From assembly GCA_024640955.1 (NCBI GenBank), contig JAHEDZ010000006.1:1-64000 (forward strand): a DNA stretch of 64,000 bases, in the 5' to 3' direction. The notes beneath the pieces were generated by a model. It was not told where the DNA came from. It saw nothing but the letters and a program-made list of their open reading frames with translations, and ran no database searches. The stretch comes from Oceanospirillaceae bacterium (GTDB lineage Bacteria; Pseudomonadota; Gammaproteobacteria; Pseudomonadales; Balneatricaceae). Both the position numbers and the translations under genes were made by a program. How positions within the stretch are numbered: position 1 is the first letter of the stretch; each line of letters begins with the position of its first letter. Below, piece after piece: positions 59,988-64,000 of this stretch.

Positions 59988-61111
59988 ACAACCGCGCGGA
60001 TAGACTCGCCCGAGTGCATCAGGTCAAATGCCTGATTGATATCTTCCAGCTTGAGCTTGTGTGTGATCATCGGGTCGATCTCAATCTTGCCATCCATGTA
60101 CCAGTCAACGAACTTAGGTACATCGGTACGGCCCTTCGCACCGCCAAAGGCAGTACCTTTCCAAACTCGGCCAGTAACTAGCTGGAACGGACGGGTGCTG
60201 ATCTCAGCGCCAGCTGGAGCTACACCGATAATTACCGATACACCCCAACCGCGGTGTGAACACTCAAGTGCTTCACGCATAACGTTTACGTTACCTGTCG
60301 CGTCGAAGGAGTAATCAACGCCACCAAACTGATCCTTTTCGGTTTTGGTCAGTTCGATGATCGCCTGAGTTACCGAACCTTCAATCTTGGACGGGTTAAT
60401 GAAGTCAGTCATACCAAACTTCTTCGCCATCTCCGCTTTATCGTCGTTGAGGTCAACACCGATGATCTTATCCGCACCTGCCATACGCAGACCCTGGATA
60501 ACATTCAGACCGATACCGCCCAGACCAAATACTGCCGCAGTAGAACCGATCTCAACGCCCGCTGTGTTGATGACAGAGCCGATGCCGGTAGTCACACCAC
60601 AGCCGATGTAACAGATCTTGTCGAATGGAGCGTCATCACGCACTTTCGCCAGAGCAATCTCAGGCATTACCGTGTGGTTAGCGAAGGTCGAGCAACCCAT
60701 GTAGTGGTAGATTGGAGTGCCATCCAGCATAGAGAAACGAGAGGTACCATCCGGCATCAAACCCTGGCCCTGAGTGCCGCGAATCGCAGTACAGAGGTTG
60801 GTTTTACCGCTGAGGCACGCGTGACACTGGCGGCACTCTGGCGTGTAAAGTGGGATAACGTGATCACCTGGCTTAAGTGTTGTAACACCCTCGCCTACCT
60901 CAACGACGACGCCCGCGCCTTCGTGGCCAAGAATCGCTGGGAAGAGACCTTCTGGGTCGTCACCTGAACGTGTGAATTCATCAGTGTGACATACACCTGT
61001 CGCCTTAATCTCAATCAAAACCTCGCCAGCTTTAGGGCTTTCAAGGTTAACTTCCATAATTTCCAGCGGTTTGCCCGGAGCAAGGGCGACGGCAGCACGA
61101 GTTTTCATCAT
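59978..61111 (-). CDS. adhC: S-(hydroxymethyl)glutathione dehydrogenase / class III alcohol dehydrogenase
   Basis: [70 protein letters not shown]. Confidence 0.96.
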   Translation of the reverse strand: MMKTRAAVALAPGKPLEIMEVNLESPKAGEVLIEIKATGVCHTDEFTRSGDDPEGLFPAILGHEGAGVVVEVGEGVTTLKPGDHVIPLYTPECRQCHACLSGKTNLCTAIRGTQGQGLMPDGTSRFSMLDGTPIYHYMGCSTFANHTVMPEIALAKVRDDAPFDKICYIGCGVTTGIGSVINTAGVEIGSTAAVFGLGGIGLNVIQGLRMAGADKIIGVDLNDDKAEMAKKFGMTDFINPSKIEGSVTQAIIELTKTEKDQFGGVDYSFDATGNVNVMREALECSHRGWGVSVIIGVAPAGAEISTRPFQLVTGRVWKGTAFGGAKGRTDVPKFVDWYMDGKIEIDPMITHKLKLEDINQAFDLMHSGESIRAVVEF

Positions 61112-61332
61112 ATCTCCCTAGATATTCTTCTATTTTAGGACCGGGTTGGATGTTAGCACCGAATAAAACGAGGTTGGGACAGGAAAAAAGATTCTGTCGC
61201 ATTTTGACTCATTTATGTCTCAAATGATCAGAAATCTTTTCAACAGCGATGTAAGGCGCTTGCGCCCGCATTGGCTGGATGCAGGCCCCACGTTGCCAAG
61301 TAGCCCGACGAAGCTAGTTAACGATCTGGATC

Positions 61333-61364
61333 GCGCACTACGCTTCGCGTACAGCTCTCCTACA
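61333..61364. repeat. REP-like element at the tesA 3' end
   Basis: Minus strand TGTAGGAGAGCTGTACGCGAAGCGTAGTGCGC. Confidence 0.55.
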
Positions 61365-61977
61365 GCTCAGGTTCGAGAACGGCCCAGACTGTGTCGAAAA
61401 TGATTGGTTGAGCTTCAGCGTTAGGGTGCAGGCCGTCAGACTGCATTAGATCCCACTCGGTTGCGACCTTATCGAGCAGGAAAGGTACTAGAGGTAGCTC
61501 ATACTTCTCTGCAAGCTGCCCAAATAGCTGAAAGAACTGCTGGGTGTACCGCGGTCCGTAGTTGGGTGGGAGGCGATTACCCAGCACAACAACTCGCGCA
61601 CCCGACTGCTGTGCCATTTCAACCAGCGCACTTAGGTTCTCCTCTACGATCTGTAGCGGTAGACCACGCAGCCCGTCGTTGGCACCCAATTCAAGCAGCA
61701 CCATATCTGGCTCGTGCAACTCGAGCAGGTCAGGCAAGCGCGATAGCCCTCCGGATGTGGTCTCACCGCTGACACTCGCGTTAATGACCTCAATTGGCTC
61801 GGGCGCCTCACTCAGACGCTGCTCCAGCATGTCGACCCAGCCCTCATCCGCCTGCAAGCCGTAGCCAGCAGCTAGGCTGTCACCAAGAACCAGAATACCG
61901 TCCGCGCGGGTATTCAGCGAAGTGAAAGTTAAGACTGTTACTACTAGGGTTAAAGCAAGTCTGGTCAATCTGATCAC
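61360..61977 (-). CDS. tesA: Arylesterase / acyl-CoA thioesterase I (GDSL)
   Basis: ILVLGDSLAAGYGLQADEGWVDMLEQRL; VNASVSGETTSGGLSRLP; LLELGANDGLRGLP. Start set at GTG (VIRLTRLAL). Confidence 0.92.
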   Translation of the reverse strand: MIRLTRLALTLVVTVLTFTSLNTRADGILVLGDSLAAGYGLQADEGWVDMLEQRLSEAPEPIEVINASVSGETTSGGLSRLPDLLELHEPDMVLLELGANDGLRGLPLQIVEENLSALVEMAQQSGARVVVLGNRLPPNYGPRYTQQFFQLFGQLAEKYELPLVPFLLDKVATEWDLMQSDGLHPNAEAQPIIFDTVWAVLEPEL

Positions 61978-62080
61978 CTTGGGTTCCTCTGAAACCTGAG
62001 CCGAACAACAGTTAGTGGCGTACCAGAATATACTAGACTGCAAATCTTTAGATCACCTGAATGAGAAGAGCAAAGCGCTG

Positions 62081-62761
62081 ATGAATGCACCTGCAACTGT
62101 CCTCGAAACACAAAATCTCGCGAAATCTTTCCGCTCTGCTGGGCGAGAGTTCGAGCTTTTTAAGTCGCTGAACCTGAGTGTAAAGTCAGGAGAGACCCTA
62201 GCTATAGTGGGGAAATCAGGCGCAGGTAAGTCGACACTACTGAGCCTATTGGCCGGTCTAGATGTACCGACCTCAGGCTCAATTAGCTTGGATGGTCAGC
62301 GACTCGATACGCTAGATGATGCGACGCGCGCCAAACTGCGCAGCGAACAGATCGCCTTTATCTTCCAATCTTTTCACCTTCTGCCTGAGCTGGACGCGCA
62401 AGCAAACGTTGCTCTGCCCTTAGAGATCCGTAATGAGCCCAACGCAATGCAGAAGGCGGCCGACTGGCTCATCCGAGTCGGGCTTGGCGAGCGTCTAGAC
62501 CATACACCGTCGCAGCTCTCGGGCGGTGAGCAGCAGCGTGTGGCAATCGCGCGAGCCTTCGCAGGTGAGCCTAAGGTGCTTTTTGCTGATGAACCTACAG
62601 GCAACCTGGATGAGGAGACCGGCAATCAGATTGTTGATCAACTCTTTGCGTTCAACGAGCAGCAGGGCACCACGCTTATTCTGATCACCCATGACCCCGA
62701 GCTGGCCGCACGCTGTCAGCGCCGCATTCTCCTTGTGAACGGTACCCTGGAGGAGCGTTAA
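62081..62761 (+). CDS. ybbA: ABC transporter ATP-binding protein, YbbA/LolD-like
   Basis: [61 protein letters not shown]; divergent from tesA as in E. coli. Confidence 0.9.
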   Translation: MNAPATVLETQNLAKSFRSAGREFELFKSLNLSVKSGETLAIVGKSGAGKSTLLSLLAGLDVPTSGSISLDGQRLDTLDDATRAKLRSEQIAFIFQSFHLLPELDAQANVALPLEIRNEPNAMQKAADWLIRVGLGERLDHTPSQLSGGEQQRVAIARAFAGEPKVLFADEPTGNLDEETGNQIVDQLFAFNEQQGTTLILITHDPELAARCQRRILLVNGTLEER

Positions 62762-64000
62762 TGAATCCAGTTGTAATGAAGCTAGCCCAGCGCCAGCTCT
62801 GGGCACAGTTGCGCACCGTTGAGTGGCGTGCTTTGTTGCTTGCCACCTGGCTCGCGATCACCCTCACGACCTTTCTATCGCTGCTCAGCGATCGTCTTGA
62901 ACAGGGCTTACTACGCGAAAGCGCCAGCGTGCTGGGTGCAGATTTGGTGCTGCGCTCCAGTCGCCCGCTGGACGAACAGCGCATTCTGGATGCCCAGCAG
63001 GCAGGACTTGAGACGACTCAGGTTATTCAGTTCCCGACTATGGTTGGAGCCGGTGAAAATCTCGTGCTCAGTTCGGCCCGAATCGTGACAGCTCCTTATC
63101 CGCTAAGAGGTGAGATCGTTACCGAGCCTACCCAAGGCACCGCTGTCCCGCCCCCCGGCGAGACCTGGGTAGAGCCGCGTATTTTAGAGCAGCTGCAAAT
63201 AGATGTTGGCGACCAGATTCAGTTCGGCTACGTTGACCTCACCGTGACCGCCCGTATGCTGACCTCGCCCGATCGTGGCAGTGGTTTTCGCAGCCTCAGC
63301 CCACATGTATTGGTGAACAAGGCTGATCTAGAGCAGAGTGGTGTCCTCGCGCCCGGCAGCCGAGCCCAGTTCCGTCTGCTGATGGCCGGTGACGCCGACC
63401 TAATTACAGCCTTCGAAGCAGAACTCCAACCCAAGCTGGAACAGTACGAACGGGTTCTTTCGCTGACCAGCGATCAGCCCGTAACCGGCAATGCACTGGG
63501 CAATGGTATGTCCTATCTACGCCTGAGCGCGCTAACCGCCCTACTGCTCTCTGCACTGACGATCATGCTCGCACTACGCCGCTTCAGTAACGGCCAACAG
63601 GGGCGCAGTGCACTGCTGATGTCCATGGGGTTACAGCCCCGAGAAGTGGTACGCCTCTATCTTTGTCAGTTGCTGATCGCTGCACTGGTTATCGGCGCTG
63701 CCGGCACGCTCAGTGGCGTGATTTTTGAGCGCATCGCTGACTACTGGATCTCTGACCTGCTGCCTCAGGCGCTACCCTCAGCTAACTGGTGGAGCTACCT
63801 CAGCGGTGCAGCGCTCGGCTTTGCTATGCTGATTCTATTGGGCTTACCTCCGACACTCGAGCAAGCCCGCGTACCGGTCGCTCAGCTCCTGCGGGGCGAG
63901 GACATCGGAACACAGACTAGCTCAGGCCGTTCGCTCTACGCGCTCAGCCTGGCGCTACTGGGGGCAACGATCCTTCTGTTCTTACAGGCACCCTTAGCCG
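62761..64000 (+). CDS. FtsX-like ABC permease (YbbP-like), truncated at window end
   Basis: ATG overlaps the ybbA stop (TAATG); [70 protein letters not shown]...; open to the window edge. Confidence 0.85.
   Translation, partial: MNPVVMKLAQRQLWAQLRTVEWRALLLATWLAITLTTFLSLLSDRLEQGLLRESASVLGADLVLRSSRPLDEQRILDAQQAGLETTQVIQFPTMVGAGENLVLSSARIVTAPYPLRGEIVTEPTQGTAVPPPGETWVEPRILEQLQIDVGDQIQFGYVDLTVTARMLTSPDRGSGFRSLSPHVLVNKADLEQSGVLAPGSRAQFRLLMAGDADLITAFEAELQPKLEQYERVLSLTSDQPVTGNALGNGMSYLRLSALTALLLSALTIMLALRRFSNGQQGRSALLMSMGLQPREVVRLYLCQLLIAALVIGAAGTLSGVIFERIADYWISDLLPQALPSANWWSYLSGAALGFAMLILLGLPPTLEQARVPVAQLLRGEDIGTQTSSGRSLYALSLALLGATILLFLQAPLA

Noticed and set aside
60674-60967. 97-aa plus-strand ORF
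   Set aside because: Antisense to adhC; no support.
61203-61403. 62-aa ORF in the adhC-tesA intergenic region
   Set aside because: Overlaps the REP-like repeat and the 3' end of tesA; no protein-like motifs.
1-64000. CRISPR arrays, phage genes, IS transposases, tRNA/rRNA
   Set aside because: No regular spacer-repeat pattern, transposase or integrase ORF, or tRNA/rRNA sequence was recognised; only short non-autonomous repeats were seen.

Overview
This 64 kb chromosomal window comes from a gammaproteobacterium; an Oceanospirillales-like affiliation is my inference from gene content and order. It holds several blocks. (1) A myo-inositol catabolism and uptake locus (about 3.0-17.1 kb): iolG, a FrcABC/IatP-like ABC transporter, an IolI-like isomerase, iolJ, iolB, iolC, iolD, iolE, two extra Gfo/Idh/MocA dehydrogenases and a LacI regulator. 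(2) An uncharacterised module next to it (17.5-22.5 kb): a membrane di-iron fatty-acid-desaturase-like protein, a second LacI regulator, a divergent PanB-like protein, FolD and a hydroxypyruvate-isomerase-like TIM barrel. (3) Housekeeping genes: a hybrid histidine kinase, ubiD, rho, trxA, pckA, hslO/hslR/yrfG/nudE, sodB and a GH3 glucosidase. (4) A large formate dehydrogenase supercluster (39.6-54.4 kb): FdhABC, TAT-target peptide, TorD, DUF3306/DUF3305, polyferredoxin, Mrp-like ATPase, biotin/lipoate-ligase-like protein, DUF6505, MoeA/MobB/MobA/FdhD. It is followed by a tungstate ABC transporter (tupBCA), an HTH-PBP regulator and a MOT1-like molybdate transporter. (5) Glutathione-dependent formaldehyde oxidation (fghA, adhC), then tesA and an ABC exporter that runs off the window. 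Both edge genes (galM and the FtsX-like permease) are truncated. The best candidate for an undescribed system is the desaturase-like/PanB-like/FolD/isomerase module, which may be a THF-linked C1-releasing pathway tied to inositol or branched-sugar catabolism. Other notable items are a TIR-bounded ~120 bp element, a dispersed TGTAGGAG REP family that supplies stop codons to three genes, IolR-like and LacI-like operators, and an unlisted 42-aa membrane ORF in the FDH operon. All identifications come from reading the sequence and recalling families; no database search was run.
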